A stretch of DNA of 64,000 bases from an uncultured Desulfovibrio sp. (lineage in GTDB: Bacteria; Desulfobacterota; Desulfovibrionia; Desulfovibrionales; Desulfovibrionaceae). The notes beneath the pieces were generated by a model, which was given only the letters and a program-made list of their open reading frames with translations, searched no databases and had not been told where the DNA came from. Positions 1 to 8,738 of the stretch are shown here, piece by piece. Position 1 is the first letter of the stretch. Each line of letters starts with the position of its first letter. The stretch covers positions 62,001 through 126,000 of the forward strand of contig NZ_CALUWS010000002.1 of assembly GCF_944324525.1 (NCBI RefSeq), written 5' to 3'. The translations under genes and the position numbers were made by a program.

Positions 1-691
1 CAAGACGGCCATCCCCCTGCCGTCCGCGCAGGATCACAAGGCCGTCTTTGACGGCGACAAGGGCCCCAATACCGGCGGCATGGGCGCGTACAGCCCGGCC
101 CCGGTGCTGCCCGACGCCGAAGCCCAGCGCATGGCCGATCTGGTGGCCCGGCCCATCCTGCGCGAACTGGCCGCTGACGGACATCCCTTCGTGGGCATCC
201 TCTATGCCGGCCTCATGATGACCGCCGACGGGCCGCGCGTGCTGGAATACAACACCCGTTTCGGCGATCCCGAATGTCAGCCGCTGCTCATGCGCCTGGA
301 AGGCGATCTGCCCTCGGTCATGCTGGCCTGCGTGGAAGGCCGGCTCGATCCCGCGAGCCTTTCCTACACCCCGCGCACGGCGCTGGGGGTGGTGGTGGCC
401 GCCAAGGGCTATCCCGGCTCCTATCCCAAGGGCATGCCCATTGCCGGACTGGACGAAGCGGATGCCCTGCCCGGCGTCAAGGTCTTCCACAGCGGCACCA
501 GTCTCAAGGACGGAAAGATCGTCTCCAACGGCGGCCGCGTGCTCTGCGTCACCGCGCTCGGGGACACGCTGGCCGAGGCCCGCGACGCCGCCTACGCGGC
601 CCTGAAAAAGATCGCCATGCCGGACAGCCAGTACCGCAGCGACATCGGTCAGAAGGGCATCGACCGGCTGGCGGGCAAGGCCGGGGCATAA
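1..691 (+). CDS. purD: Phosphoribosylamine-glycine ligase, C-terminal part (5' end outside window)
   Basis: GAR synthetase, the second step of de novo purine synthesis, joins phosphoribosylamine and glycine using ATP. The reading frame is already open at base 2, so the gene starts before the window. The segment SAQDHKAVFDGDKGPNTGGM followed by GAYSPAP is the PurD ATP-grasp signature, and EYNTRFGDPECQ is the metal and nucleotide binding stretch. About 229 residues are visible out of roughly 420-430 in the family. The stop codon is TAA, 57 bases before purE on the same strand, so the two probably form a purine operon. Recognition is strong. Confidence 0.95.
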   Translation, partial: KTAIPLPSAQDHKAVFDGDKGPNTGGMGAYSPAPVLPDAEAQRMADLVARPILRELAADGHPFVGILYAGLMMTADGPRVLEYNTRFGDPECQPLLMRLEGDLPSVMLACVEGRLDPASLSYTPRTALGVVVAAKGYPGSYPKGMPIAGLDEADALPGVKVFHSGTSLKDGKIVSNGGRVLCVTALGDTLAEARDAAYAALKKIAMPDSQYRSDIGQKGIDRLAGKAGA

Positions 692-748
692 GGCCCGGCA
701 CGCCCTGACCGCGCCGCTGGCGCACAGGAAGGAACACAAGGAGAAAAC

Positions 749-1249
749 ATGGCTCAGGTCGTCATCATGATGGGCTCCGCCTCGGACGAGGAAAAGGTCA
801 GCCCCTGCGTGGAAGTGCTCCGCTCGCTGGGCATTTCCTACCATTTCACCGTCAGTTCCGCCCACCGCACGCCGGAGCGGACGGAACAGCTCGTACGCGA
901 GCAGGAGGCCGCCGGGGCCCGGGTCTTCATCTGCGCCGCGGGCATGGCCGCCCATCTGGCCGGGGCCGTGGCGGCCCGCACCGCCCGCCCGGTCATCGGC
1001 ATCCCGGTCTCCGGCGGGGTCATGGGCGGCATGGACGCCCTGCTGGCCACGGTGCAGATGCCTCCCGGCTTCCCCGTGGCCACGGTGGCCATGGACAAGG
1101 CCGGGGCGCGCAATGCCGCCTGGCTGGCCGCCCAGATCCTGGCCGTGGAAGACAGCGCCCTGCACGCGCGCATCCTGGCCGCCCGCGCCGACATGCAGAA
1201 AGGCGTGGAAAAAGCCGCCGCGGACATCGAAGCGCGCTACGGCAACTAG
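749..1249 (+). CDS. purE: N5-carboxyaminoimidazole ribonucleotide mutase
   Basis: Class I PurE moves the carboxyl group of N5-CAIR to carbon 4 in purine synthesis. The 166-residue product has the usual length. It shows the N-terminal GSASDEEK phosphate-binding loop, SSAHRTPER, the CAAGMAAHL stretch and [18 protein letters not shown], all typical of the octameric bacterial enzyme. The ATG is preceded by AAGGAG with good spacing. It lies downstream of purD in the same direction and is followed by an intrinsic terminator, which closes the unit. I see no purK in the window. Confidence 0.95.
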   Translation: MAQVVIMMGSASDEEKVSPCVEVLRSLGISYHFTVSSAHRTPERTEQLVREQEAAGARVFICAAGMAAHLAGAVAARTARPVIGIPVSGGVMGGMDALLATVQMPPGFPVATVAMDKAGARNAAWLAAQILAVEDSALHARILAARADMQKGVEKAAADIEARYGN

Positions 1250-1264
1250 GGCCTGTCGGCACAA

Positions 1265-1289
1265 GCTATTACTTGTTTGGGGGGCAGGG
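1265..1289 (+). repeat. 3'-end repeat containing TGTTTGGGGG, copy 1
   Basis: GCTATTACTTGTTTGGGGGG begins 16 bases after the purE stop. Related sequence begins 13 bases after the tyrA stop (21021) and 13 bases after the stop of the lipoprotein ending at 51370. This copy lacks about four bases relative to the 21021 copy. The function is unknown. Confidence 0.6.
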
Positions 1290-1326
1290 TACGACGTGAC
1301 TTTGCCTCAAAGGCATAGCGTAAAAC

Positions 1327-1358
1327 GGGCAGCCCTTGCGGGGCTGCCCTCTTTTTCT
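1327..1358 (+). terminator. Intrinsic terminator after purE
   Basis: A perfect 9-bp stem (1327-1335 with 1341-1349, GGGCAGCCC/GGGCTGCCC) has a 5-base loop and is followed by a T-rich run. It lies between the convergent purE and mutL genes. The opposite strand also has a short T-run after the stem, so it may act weakly in both directions. Confidence 0.85.
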
Positions 1359-1392
1359 TTCTCTTCCTCGCCGGGCACGACGTCCCGCCCCC

Positions 1393-3450
1393 CTACTGTT
1401 TGCGCTTGAACAGGCGTTCCAGCGCGCCGGCATCCCAGCGCAGCACGGCCGGGCGGCCATGCGGGCAGTATTCGCGCTGCGGCGTCTGCAACCACTGGCG
1501 CACCAGCCCCACGGCCTCATCGTCGGTCAGGCGCTGTCCGGCCTTGATGGCGCTCTTGCAGGACAGGGAGACGAACATGGCCGTGGTGTCGTCCTTGCGT
1601 CCGGCCAGAGCCTCGCGCAGGAAATCGCGGGCCTCGGCCCGGCTCAGATGCGGCGGGATGCCCCGCGCCGTCAGCCGTCCGGGGCTTGTCTCCAGCGTGA
1701 AGCCCATGCGCTGCAGGCGCGGCCGCAGGGCAAAGAGACGTTCCTCCTCCACCGCCTGCAGGGGCAGCTCCAGCGGCAGGGCCAGACATTGCCCGGCCCC
1801 GCTGAACGCGCCCTGTTCCAGACGGGCATAGAGCACGCGCTCATGCGCCGCGTGCTGATCGAGCAGCAGCAGGGCCCCTTCGGCATCCCGCAACAAAAGA
1901 TAGGTGTCGGCCACCTGGCCGAGATAGGCCAGATCGCCCACGCGCAGCGGCTCCCGCCGGTTCGCGGCCTCTTCCGCCGCCATCGCCTCGGGGAGGCCGT
2001 CCTCCGCTGCCGTTTCTCCGGCAGTTTCCTCCCACGGCGCATCCCCCGGGAACGCGGGGGCCGGCATGTCCGGGAAAAGCGCCGCCGGTTCTGACGGCAC
2101 GGCGGCTGCGGCGACGTCCGGCGCGGGCGCGCCGCGCTGGGCATGCGGCATGGCCTCCCCGTACCGGGACGACGGGGACGACGGAGACGGCGGGAACACG
2201 GACGCCGTCGGGGCGGCATCCTCGCTCAGGCCGCCGCGCACCGGCGCGGGCGTCACCTGCCACTGACTGCCCGCCTCGGGCAGGACGTCCGGCTCCTCAG
2301 GACGACGACGCAGCAGCGGCGGCGTGTCCAGCGTCCCCCAGAAGCCCTGAGGGCGCGGAGCGGTTGCCTGCGCCGCGGCAACAGTGTATGTTGCCTGCCG
2401 TTGCCCGGAAAGGCGGGCCTCGGCCGCGTCGAGCACCTGCTCCAGTTCATCGGTCAATGCGCTCTGCACGGCGTGCAGCACGGCGGAAAAGACGGCGGAC
2501 TCATCCCGGAAACGCACTTCGCTCTTGGCCGGATGCACATTGACGTCCACCTCGGTGGGGTCGATCTCCACGAAGAGCACGACCTGCGGATAATCGCGGC
2601 TGGTCAGACGGCCCTTGTAGGCCTCGCGCACGGCCGCCAGCAGGCGCTTGTCCGTGACGGAGCGCTGATTGACATAGAGCAGGATGCGGTCGCCGCGCGG
2701 CTGGCTGACGCCGGGAGCGGCGGCCACCCCGTGGGCGCGGATGCCGTGCCGCTCGCCGTCAAAGGGACGCAGCGCCTCCACGATGAGGGCGGGCCAGAGT
2801 TTGGCCAGACGCTGCATGAGCGTTTCCCCCGGCAGGAAGTCCAGCACGGCGCGTTCCCCGGCGCGCAGCCGAAAGCCCACGTCCGTGCGGGCCAGCGCCA
2901 GCCGGGTCAGCCAGTCCTGCGCGCGCTTGAGCTCCGTGGCGGGACTTTTGAGGAATTTCAGACGAGCGGGCACGTTGACGAAGAGGTCGCGCACCTCGAC
3001 CAGCGTTCCCCGATGCAGGGCCGCGGGCCCGGTGGAGACAAGGCGTCCGTGTTCCACCTCCACACGGCAGGCGGGAGCATCCCCGGCGGCGGCATGGGCC
3101 GAGGTCATGCTGAAACGCGAGACCGAGGCGATGCTCGGCAGGGCCTCCCCCCGGAAGCCGTAGGAAAGGACATGCGCCAGATCGTCCATGCTGGCGATCT
3201 TGCTGGTGGCATGGCGGGTGACCGCAAGCTCCAGCTCATCGGCCGCGATGCCCTTGCCGTCGTCCTGGACGCGGACAAGGCTCTGGCCGCCGTTCTCAAG
3301 GCAGACGTCGATATGCGTCGCCCCGGCGTCCAGGCTGTTTTCCACGAGTTCCTTGACCACGCTGGCAGGGCGTTCCACCACTTCGCCGGCGGCGATCTGA
3401 TTGCGCAATTCAGGCGGTAAAAGACGAATATGACCAGAAAGATCAGACAT
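1393..3450 (-). CDS. mutL: DNA mismatch repair protein MutL
   Basis: MutL couples mismatch recognition by MutS to strand incision. I placed the start at MSDLSGHIRLLPPELRNQIA, because homology begins there; the frame stays open upstream without conserved sequence. The 685-residue protein has the GHKL ATPase N-terminus (NQIAAGEVVERPASVVKELV, DDGKGIA, GFRGEALPSIASV), a long Pro/Ala-rich linker, and a C-terminal domain with DQHAAHER, SCKSAIKAG and CPHGRPAV, the endonuclease-type motifs. The last Glu expected in the DQHA(X)2E(X)4E motif is Ala here. No clear Shine-Dalgarno site is visible. It converges on purE. Confidence 0.93.
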   Translation of the reverse strand: MSDLSGHIRLLPPELRNQIAAGEVVERPASVVKELVENSLDAGATHIDVCLENGGQSLVRVQDDGKGIAADELELAVTRHATSKIASMDDLAHVLSYGFRGEALPSIASVSRFSMTSAHAAAGDAPACRVEVEHGRLVSTGPAALHRGTLVEVRDLFVNVPARLKFLKSPATELKRAQDWLTRLALARTDVGFRLRAGERAVLDFLPGETLMQRLAKLWPALIVEALRPFDGERHGIRAHGVAAAPGVSQPRGDRILLYVNQRSVTDKRLLAAVREAYKGRLTSRDYPQVVLFVEIDPTEVDVNVHPAKSEVRFRDESAVFSAVLHAVQSALTDELEQVLDAAEARLSGQRQATYTVAAAQATAPRPQGFWGTLDTPPLLRRRPEEPDVLPEAGSQWQVTPAPVRGGLSEDAAPTASVFPPSPSSPSSRYGEAMPHAQRGAPAPDVAAAAVPSEPAALFPDMPAPAFPGDAPWEETAGETAAEDGLPEAMAAEEAANRREPLRVGDLAYLGQVADTYLLLRDAEGALLLLDQHAAHERVLYARLEQGAFSGAGQCLALPLELPLQAVEEERLFALRPRLQRMGFTLETSPGRLTARGIPPHLSRAEARDFLREALAGRKDDTTAMFVSLSCKSAIKAGQRLTDDEAVGLVRQWLQTPQREYCPHGRPAVLRWDAGALERLFKRKQ

Positions 3451-3630
3451 GGCGCGAGTGTATCCGGCAGGACGGCGCAAGGCAAGCGGCGCTGCGGCGG
3501 CAGCCGCGTGGAAGGACGGCGGGAACTGGGCAAACGCTTCGCGCCGTTGCGCCGTTTTCCCCGTCCCGCCCGGCGGCCGAAGGATACCCGCCGCTGGTTT
3601 GAAGTGCCCGCGCCCCTGCGGCGGCAGCCG

Positions 3631-3873
3631 ATGGATCCGGAACTGCTGTTCGTGGAGTGCAGCCGCTGCGGCGCGCCGGTGCTCTGGGATCCCGGCCGGG
3701 CCACGCGCCTGCTGGCGCAGGCGGGCGTGGATCCGCTGGAACTGGACAGCTCCTGCCTGCTCATGACGGACGGCTGCCCCTTCTGCCGCCCCGCAGGACA
3801 ATATACGGTGCAGATCTACCGGGTCAGCAACGTCAAGGAAGGCCAGCTCCCGCCGCTGGTGGGCCACGCCTGA
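3631..3873 (+). CDS. Small protein with two CxxC pairs (zinc-ribbon-like)
   Basis: An 80-residue product starting MDPELLFVECSRCGAPV. CxxC pairs at residues 10/13 and 49/52 suggest a zinc ribbon; an additional Cys is at 42. The frame runs open much further upstream, but that part is Arg-rich and antisense to the mutL start, so I chose the internal ATG. The Shine-Dalgarno site is weak. It is divergent from mutL, about 180 bases away. No family is recognised; it may be a lineage-specific regulator or metal-binding protein. Existence as a gene is supported by the paired cysteines and hydrophobic pattern only. Confidence 0.55.
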   Translation: MDPELLFVECSRCGAPVLWDPGRATRLLAQAGVDPLELDSSCLLMTDGCPFCRPAGQYTVQIYRVSNVKEGQLPPLVGHA

Positions 3874-4096
3874 TCGTCGGGACTGTCACCTCTCTCCGTG
3901 CTCCTCGAGCGGATCCGCATTGAAATCGAGTCCCATTTCCATGCTGGCGCTGCCCTCACTCTACGGAAAACGCGTGGTTTTTCCGTGTGTTCGTTTGCGG
4001 ATAATCGATCTCGCGACTGCCAGAGCAATCCATATTTTCAATGTGGAATTGCTCTATTGAAATTATTTTCAAAACTTGTGTTGCCATCCCCTGGCA

Positions 4097-4128
4097 AGCA
4101 CGGCCTTCCGGGCCGTCTTTCGGTCGCG
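4097..4128. repeat. Short dispersed hairpin repeat, copy at 4.1 kb
   Basis: GCACGGCCTTCCGGGCCGTC followed by TTTCGGTCG matches 21103-21130 with three differences over about 29 bases. The core can fold as a CGGCC/GGCCG hairpin. It lies in the gap between the zinc-ribbon gene and the convergent envelope operon, where it could also serve as a weak terminator. Confidence 0.6.
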
Positions 4129-4144
4129 CCCTGCTGCTGATGCC

Positions 4145-4489
4145 TCAATGCCCCGAAAAAGCCAGCACATTGTTCAGCGGGGCCGAGGAGGGACGCACCT
4201 CGCCTTCTTCCAGCCGGTAGCGGGTAAGCCGCCAGTTCTCCAGATCCAGACAATCCAGCTTGCCCCGCATGGCGGGGGTCAGGCCCTCCCGCAGGGCCTG
4301 CACGACATCCTCTTCCGGGAAATACACCCCTTCAAAGCTGATGCGGGCCATGTCGCCCTCACGCACGAGCACCGGCTCGTCCTCTTCCTGTCCCATAGCG
4401 CCGGCAACGGCCTGTTCCAGCGCACGGTACAGGCCGGCGTCACAGGGGTAGACATGGCCATAGACCTTGCACAGCGGGCTTTGCGGCAT
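4145..4489 (-). CDS. Small conserved-looking protein, last gene of the envelope operon
   Basis: A 114-residue soluble protein beginning MPQSPLCKVYGHVYPCDAGL. No domain is recognised. Its ATG overlaps the TGA of the upstream TPR gene as ATGA, so it is probably translationally coupled to it. It contains an acidic central part (EEDEPVLVREGDMARISFEG) and no signal peptide, so it may act in the cytoplasm. Coupling to a TPR protein and a lipoprotein suggests a shared envelope role, which is inference. Confidence 0.7.
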   Translation of the reverse strand: MPQSPLCKVYGHVYPCDAGLYRALEQAVAGAMGQEEDEPVLVREGDMARISFEGVYFPEEDVVQALREGLTPAMRGKLDCLDLENWRLTRYRLEEGEVRPSSAPLNNVLAFSGH

Positions 4490-6507
4490 CAGCGCCTCCT
4501 GATGAGTGAACGGTAGTTGGCGGGCGGCGTGCCCCGCGTTTGCTCCTGCCCGGGCCAGAGTATCCAGTTCCAGCGGGCGGGATAGCCCCAGCGGCCTTCC
4601 TCCAGAGCCGGCGGCGGAGGCGGTCCGACCAGCCGTGCGCCTGTCGCCTGCTCTTCGGCGGCGAGCATATCCTTTTCCCGCAGGGCATAGGCCAGCGTCT
4701 TGATGCGGACGGCCCAGGCGTCGTCCCAGATGCGGGCCCACGCCGCCGCGCCGCTCCCGGCATGCCGGGGGAGCGGGCAGTCCCTGCGGCGGGGCGTCAT
4801 GCCGCACAGTTCGTCCGCCACCGCCGGCGGCGCAGGGACGGCGGCCGCCTGCCGCGCGGGCGTCTCCACGACGGGCTCCCGCAGGGCCGCAGAACGGGCG
4901 GCCCCGGCCCGTACGGCGTCGATGACGGCCCAGAGCCTGTCCAGCCGGGCGGCGGACAGGGGCGCGTCGACTTCCCATTGCGCGGGGACTTTCCAGAGAC
5001 GGCGCGGACACTGCTCCGTCCGGGCCGGCAGGGGAGACAGGCCCAGCTCATGCAGCACGCGTTCTTCGGCCCTGTCCCGCAGTTCCTCTTCCGGCAGACG
5101 GGAAAGGCGCGGATCCACCCCCAGCAGGAACAACATCTCCTCGGCCCAGTCCGTCCCGCGACGGCGGGCGTCCAGCAAGTGCGGCTCTTCGTCCACAAGG
5201 GGCAGATCGTGCCCGTCCAGCAGACTGCCTTCCGGCAGCGTCCGGGCGGCAAGCAGGCCCAGAGCGCGCGACGGAGAGCGCGGGCAGACCGGCGTCTGCG
5301 TGGAATCGGGCGGCAGGAAGCCCAGCTCCGTGGCGGTGTCCTTGTCCAGCGGCGCGGGCGCTGCCGGCGCACTCTGGAAGGCCTGGGCCAGCGAGCCCAG
5401 ATATTCGGCCTGGCGGCGGCTCTCCCGCGTCGTCTCCTCCATTTCGGGAGAGGTGGCGGACGGCGTATCCACGGCCACGGACGGCCGTTCTTCGAGACAA
5501 AGATCCTGCCGCCGGGCCATTTCCAGCCCGTCGCAGTCTCCACCCCGCACGCAGGCGGCGATGAAATCCTCGCACATGCCCGTGGTGTTGCCGCGCAGCT
5601 TGCGGATGGCCCCGCGGGCCCGCAGCCACGGCGTCATGGACGCGTGCGGCGCATCGTGCAGGATGATGGAAAGATCGTTTTCCGCCAGGGCCAGCTGATG
5701 CAGACGCCAGTAGCCCAGCGCCCGGATATAGCGGGCCCGGGCCAGACGCGGGTCCAGCGCGAGGGCGCGCCCGCAGGCCCCGACGCTACGCTGCGGCTGG
5801 TCGCGCTGCAAGGTGGCTTCGGCCAGCAGCAGCCAGAGGAGCGGACTTTCTTCCACCTGCACTGCCGCATGTTCCAGGGCCAGCGCCTGGTCGGCCGTGG
5901 CCAGCCAGCCGTCCCCCGCCGCGGCCAACGCCCGCCGCGCCGGCCCGAGCAATGCCCGCAGCCAGGCGGCCTGCCGGGCCTCTTCCGGGCTGTCCGGCTC
6001 CGGCGTCCGGGAAAGCACGGTCTGCAGTTCGGCCAGCAGGCTCTGCCATGCCCCGTAAAGCGGCCCGGGCCGCAGGGCGCGCTCCAGCACCTGACCGAAG
6101 GGCGCCGGCTCAAGGATGAAGTCGATATGCCCGCTCTCGTCCTCTTCGGGTCCGGTGGCCCCGTAGAGCATGGCGGCAAGGATGCGCCGCGGCTCGGCGC
6201 CGATGAAATAGCGCGCCGCCACCCTGTTGTGGGCAAGACTATCCGCGCCGGCCTGCAGGCCCATGAGCCAGAGGCGGGCGCGGCGGCGCAGAATGTCGGC
6301 CTCGCGGGCTTCAGCGGAAAGGGAGGGATCGGGCGGCACGTCCAGCTGCGCCCGGATGCGTGGAGAGGGCCCGATGGTGGGCAGACTGCTTATCCGGGGC
6401 GTGAAAACGACGGCCCCGGCCACAGGGCCGGGGTCCGTCAGCAGCAGCCGGCAGAACACGAACAGTGCCGCCGGCAGGAGAAAGCATCTGGGCAGCTTGC
6501 GCCGCAC
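4489..6507 (-). CDS. Secreted or membrane-anchored TPR-like protein
   Basis: A 672-residue protein with a hydrophobic N-terminus (LPRCFLLPAALFVFCRLLL), which predicts export or an N-terminal anchor. Around residues 205-330 lie tetratricopeptide-like helical repeats (LLLAEATLQRDQPQRSVGAC, then ALALDPRLARARYIRALGYW). The rest is Pro/Arg-rich with two late cysteine pairs. The start is GTG, 6 bases after the stop of the lipoprotein gene. With that lipoprotein and the overlapping 114-residue gene it makes a three-gene operon. TPR modules usually hold protein complexes together; the partner here is unknown. Confidence 0.75.
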   Translation of the reverse strand: MRRKLPRCFLLPAALFVFCRLLLTDPGPVAGAVVFTPRISSLPTIGPSPRIRAQLDVPPDPSLSAEAREADILRRRARLWLMGLQAGADSLAHNRVAARYFIGAEPRRILAAMLYGATGPEEDESGHIDFILEPAPFGQVLERALRPGPLYGAWQSLLAELQTVLSRTPEPDSPEEARQAAWLRALLGPARRALAAAGDGWLATADQALALEHAAVQVEESPLLWLLLAEATLQRDQPQRSVGACGRALALDPRLARARYIRALGYWRLHQLALAENDLSIILHDAPHASMTPWLRARGAIRKLRGNTTGMCEDFIAACVRGGDCDGLEMARRQDLCLEERPSVAVDTPSATSPEMEETTRESRRQAEYLGSLAQAFQSAPAAPAPLDKDTATELGFLPPDSTQTPVCPRSPSRALGLLAARTLPEGSLLDGHDLPLVDEEPHLLDARRRGTDWAEEMLFLLGVDPRLSRLPEEELRDRAEERVLHELGLSPLPARTEQCPRRLWKVPAQWEVDAPLSAARLDRLWAVIDAVRAGAARSAALREPVVETPARQAAAVPAPPAVADELCGMTPRRRDCPLPRHAGSGAAAWARIWDDAWAVRIKTLAYALREKDMLAAEEQATGARLVGPPPPPALEEGRWGYPARWNWILWPGQEQTRGTPPANYRSLIRRR

Positions 6508-6513
6508 GTTATC

Positions 6514-7101
6514 CTACTTCTGGCCGATGATCGTCTGGATCTTGCTGGCCATGGGCTGGACAAGATCGCGCAGGCAGGAGGTCATGAGATCCTTGGCCAT
6601 ATCGCCGGACGGCAGATCGTTGCGGGTCTGCCCGGCATTGAGCGTTTCCCGGTTGGAGAGCTTGCCGCTGCGGCTGGCGACCCGGTAGGAGGCGCTCATA
6701 TTGCAAACGAGTTCGGTGGCCGACACTTCACGCAGCCAGGCCTTGTCCAGCGTGCCGGTCACGATGAAGTCGGGGTTGCCGCTGCGGGCCTGATCGGGCG
6801 TGAGGGCGTAGGAGACCTGCATACCGCAACGGCGCAGTTCGTCGGCCAGGGCCTGACTGACCCACTGGCTGGCGTCCTGACTGCCCACGAAGGCCGTCCC
6901 GTCACGGCGCACGCCGAGATCCTGGCTGTCGCGCTTGTCCTCGAAGACCACCACGCTCACACGCGGGGCATTGGGCGCGGGCAGCACGTTGTTGGGCACG
7001 GTGGGAGCCACCAGCGGCACGGTATTGCTGGGACCGCAGGCGGTCAGCAGCAGGGTGGCGAACAGCAGGGTCAGCAACAAGGGAAGTCTGGCGAATTTCA
7101 T
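6514..7101 (-). CDS. YajG-like outer-membrane lipoprotein
   Basis: A 195-residue lipoprotein: signal peptide MKFARLPLLLTLLFATLLLT with lipobox LLTAC (Cys 22). The mature part (VSVVVFEDKRDSQDLGV, then VSQALADELRRCGMQVSYAL) has the layout of the YajG family, in which a domain binds or senses an unknown partner in the periplasm. The residue after the lipid Cys is Gly, so it is expected to be sorted to the outer membrane. GAGGA lies before the ATG. It is first in a three-gene operon, which fits an envelope assembly or maintenance role. Family assignment is by pattern and not certain. Confidence 0.75.
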   Translation of the reverse strand: MKFARLPLLLTLLFATLLLTACGPSNTVPLVAPTVPNNVLPAPNAPRVSVVVFEDKRDSQDLGVRRDGTAFVGSQDASQWVSQALADELRRCGMQVSYALTPDQARSGNPDFIVTGTLDKAWLREVSATELVCNMSASYRVASRSGKLSNRETLNAGQTRNDLPSGDMAKDLMTSCLRDLVQPMASKIQTIIGQK

Positions 7102-7279
7102 GGATTCCTCGTCATGGGTACGCCGGCCCGTCCGTGCCGGGAGCACAGGGCGGACGGCGGCAAAAATGGCCTGGAAGCGCATGCCTGCCGCGTCCGCGTG
7201 GACGGACAGGCGATCACGTTAGCGTAAGCCGTCCCGGCGATGTACGGGGCTGCGAAGCCCTTGCCTGCCGGAAGGACGT

Positions 7280-7305
7280 CCCGGGGCGGGGATCCCCGCC
7301 CCGGG
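7280..7305. promoter_or_regulatory. Perfect 26-bp palindrome upstream of serS
   Basis: Thirteen bases (CCCGGGGCGGGGA) are followed directly by their exact reverse complement with no spacer. It lies between the divergent YajG-like operon and serS, 39 bases upstream of a likely -35 box. It could be an operator, a cruciform or an unusually tight RNA hairpin. Nothing else is seen in the 7102-7343 gap. Confidence 0.5.
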
Positions 7306-7343
7306 TATGACGGCGGTTCGAGAATATAGGGAAAGGGCGCGTC

Positions 7344-7372
7344 TTGCAAGGCATTATGGGCCGTGGTAGCTT
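7344..7372 (+). promoter_or_regulatory. Probable sigma-70 promoter of serS
   Basis: TTGCAA, 17-base spacer, then TAGCTT; the ATG follows 31 bases later. The spacer is ideal, the -10 box is only a moderate match. Confidence 0.45.
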
Positions 7373-7403
7373 TTGCTCACAAAATTTCCAAGCAGGAGTT
7401 CCC

Positions 7404-8678
7404 ATGATTGATCTTAAACTGGTACAGAAAAATCCCGAAGTGCTTGCCAAGGCTTTGGCCGACCGCCAGTCCAGCCTGCGCGTGGAGGACTTTCTGGCTT
7501 TGGATGGCCGCCGCCGTGCCCTGCTGGCCGAAGTGGAGGCTCTGAAAAATCAGCGTAACACGGCGTCCGGGCAGGTGGCCGCGCTCAAGCGCGAAGGCAA
7601 GGACGCCTCCCACATGATGGAAGAGCTCAGCGCGCTCTCCGACCGCATCAAGGCGCTGGACGCGCAGACCGCCGAAGCCAAGGCCGCCGTGGAAGAGTGG
7701 CTCATGGGCGTGCCCAACATCCCCGACGCCACCACCCCCGTGGGCAAGGACGAGACCGAGAACCCCGAAGTGCTGCGCTGGGGGACCCCGCCTGATTTCG
7801 ATCTCCCCGTCAAGGAACACTGGGAGCTGGGCACCGCGCTGGGCGGCCTGGACTTTGAACGGGCCACCCGGCTGGCGGGCAGCCGCTTCGCGCTCTCGCT
7901 GGGCTGGGCCGCCCGCCTCGACCGCGCGCTGATCAACTTTTTCCTGGATGAGCATGTGCGGAACGAGGGCTATATCGAAGTCTGCCCGCCGTACATGGTC
8001 AACCGGGCGACCATGACCGGCACGGGCCAGCTGCCCAAGTTCGAGGAAGACCTCTTCAAGATGCCGGACTGGGGCTATTACCTCATCCCCACGGCCGAAG
8101 TGCCGCTGACCAACATCCATGCCGGCGAAGTGCTGGACGAAGCCGACCTGCCGCGCGGCTACTGCGCCGCCACCCCCTGCTTCCGCTCCGAAGCCGGTTC
8201 CGCGGGCAAGGACACGCGCGGGCTCATCCGTCTGCACCAGTTCACCAAGGTGGAGATGGTGCGTTTCGCCCATCCCGACGACAGCTTCCACCAGCTGGAC
8301 GTGATGGTGGGCCATGCCCGTAACCTGCTGGAAAAAATGGAACTCCCCTACCGCGTCATCTCGTTGTGCACCGGCGACCTCGGCTTTGGTTCCGCCAAGA
8401 CCTTCGACCTTGAGGTCTGGTTGCCCGGGCAGAAGACGTATCGGGAGATCTCCTCCTGTTCCAACTGCGTGGACTTCCAGGCGCGCCGGGCGGACATCCG
8501 CTTCAAGCCCAAGGGCGGCAAGAGCGCCTATCTGCATACGCTCAACGGCTCCGGCCTGCCCACGGGCCGCGCTATGGCCGCCATCCTGGAGAACGGCCAG
8601 CAGAAGGACGGCAGCATCGTGCTGCCCAAGGTGCTCGTGCCCTACATGGACGGCGTGGAGGTCATCGAACCGCGTTAG
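7404..8678 (+). CDS. serS: Serine-tRNA ligase
   Basis: Charges tRNA-Ser and tRNA-Sec with serine. The 424-residue product begins [20 protein letters not shown] with CAGGAG before the ATG; the frame extends 20 codons further but without conservation. Residues up to about 105 form the long antiparallel coiled coil that grips the tRNA extra arm. Then come the class II motifs: TAEVPLTN (serine pocket), [20 protein letters not shown] (motif 2) and [10 protein letters not shown] (motif 3). The length is normal. It stands alone and ends at a strong terminator hairpin. Confidence 0.97.
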   Translation: MIDLKLVQKNPEVLAKALADRQSSLRVEDFLALDGRRRALLAEVEALKNQRNTASGQVAALKREGKDASHMMEELSALSDRIKALDAQTAEAKAAVEEWLMGVPNIPDATTPVGKDETENPEVLRWGTPPDFDLPVKEHWELGTALGGLDFERATRLAGSRFALSLGWAARLDRALINFFLDEHVRNEGYIEVCPPYMVNRATMTGTGQLPKFEEDLFKMPDWGYYLIPTAEVPLTNIHAGEVLDEADLPRGYCAATPCFRSEAGSAGKDTRGLIRLHQFTKVEMVRFAHPDDSFHQLDVMVGHARNLLEKMELPYRVISLCTGDLGFGSAKTFDLEVWLPGQKTYREISSCSNCVDFQARRADIRFKPKGGKSAYLHTLNGSGLPTGRAMAAILENGQQKDGSIVLPKVLVPYMDGVEVIEPR

Positions 8679-8738
8679 AGCGTTTTATCTTTGAAAAAGG
8701 GGAAACGTGAGGCGGCACAGCGCCGCCCGGCCCAACGT
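8678..8738. repeat. Dispersed GAGCAT/GGGCCGGGCGGC repeat, copy 1 (degenerate)
   Basis: Starts on the serS stop codon (TAGAGCGTTTTATC) and contains, inverted, the GC-rich module found at 55836, 60321 and 61744 (GGCGGCACAGCGCCGCCCGG at 8711-8730). The GC-rich module merges into the serS terminator. Confidence 0.6.

Noticed and set aside
3430..3630. N-terminal extension of the zinc-ribbon protein
   Set aside because: The extension is Arg-rich, antisense to the mutL start and lacks a ribosome-binding site.
4540..7227. An 895-codon open frame on the forward strand
   Set aside because: Complement of the TPR and YajG-like genes; no motif, Arg/Gly/Pro-rich composition and no ribosome-binding site.
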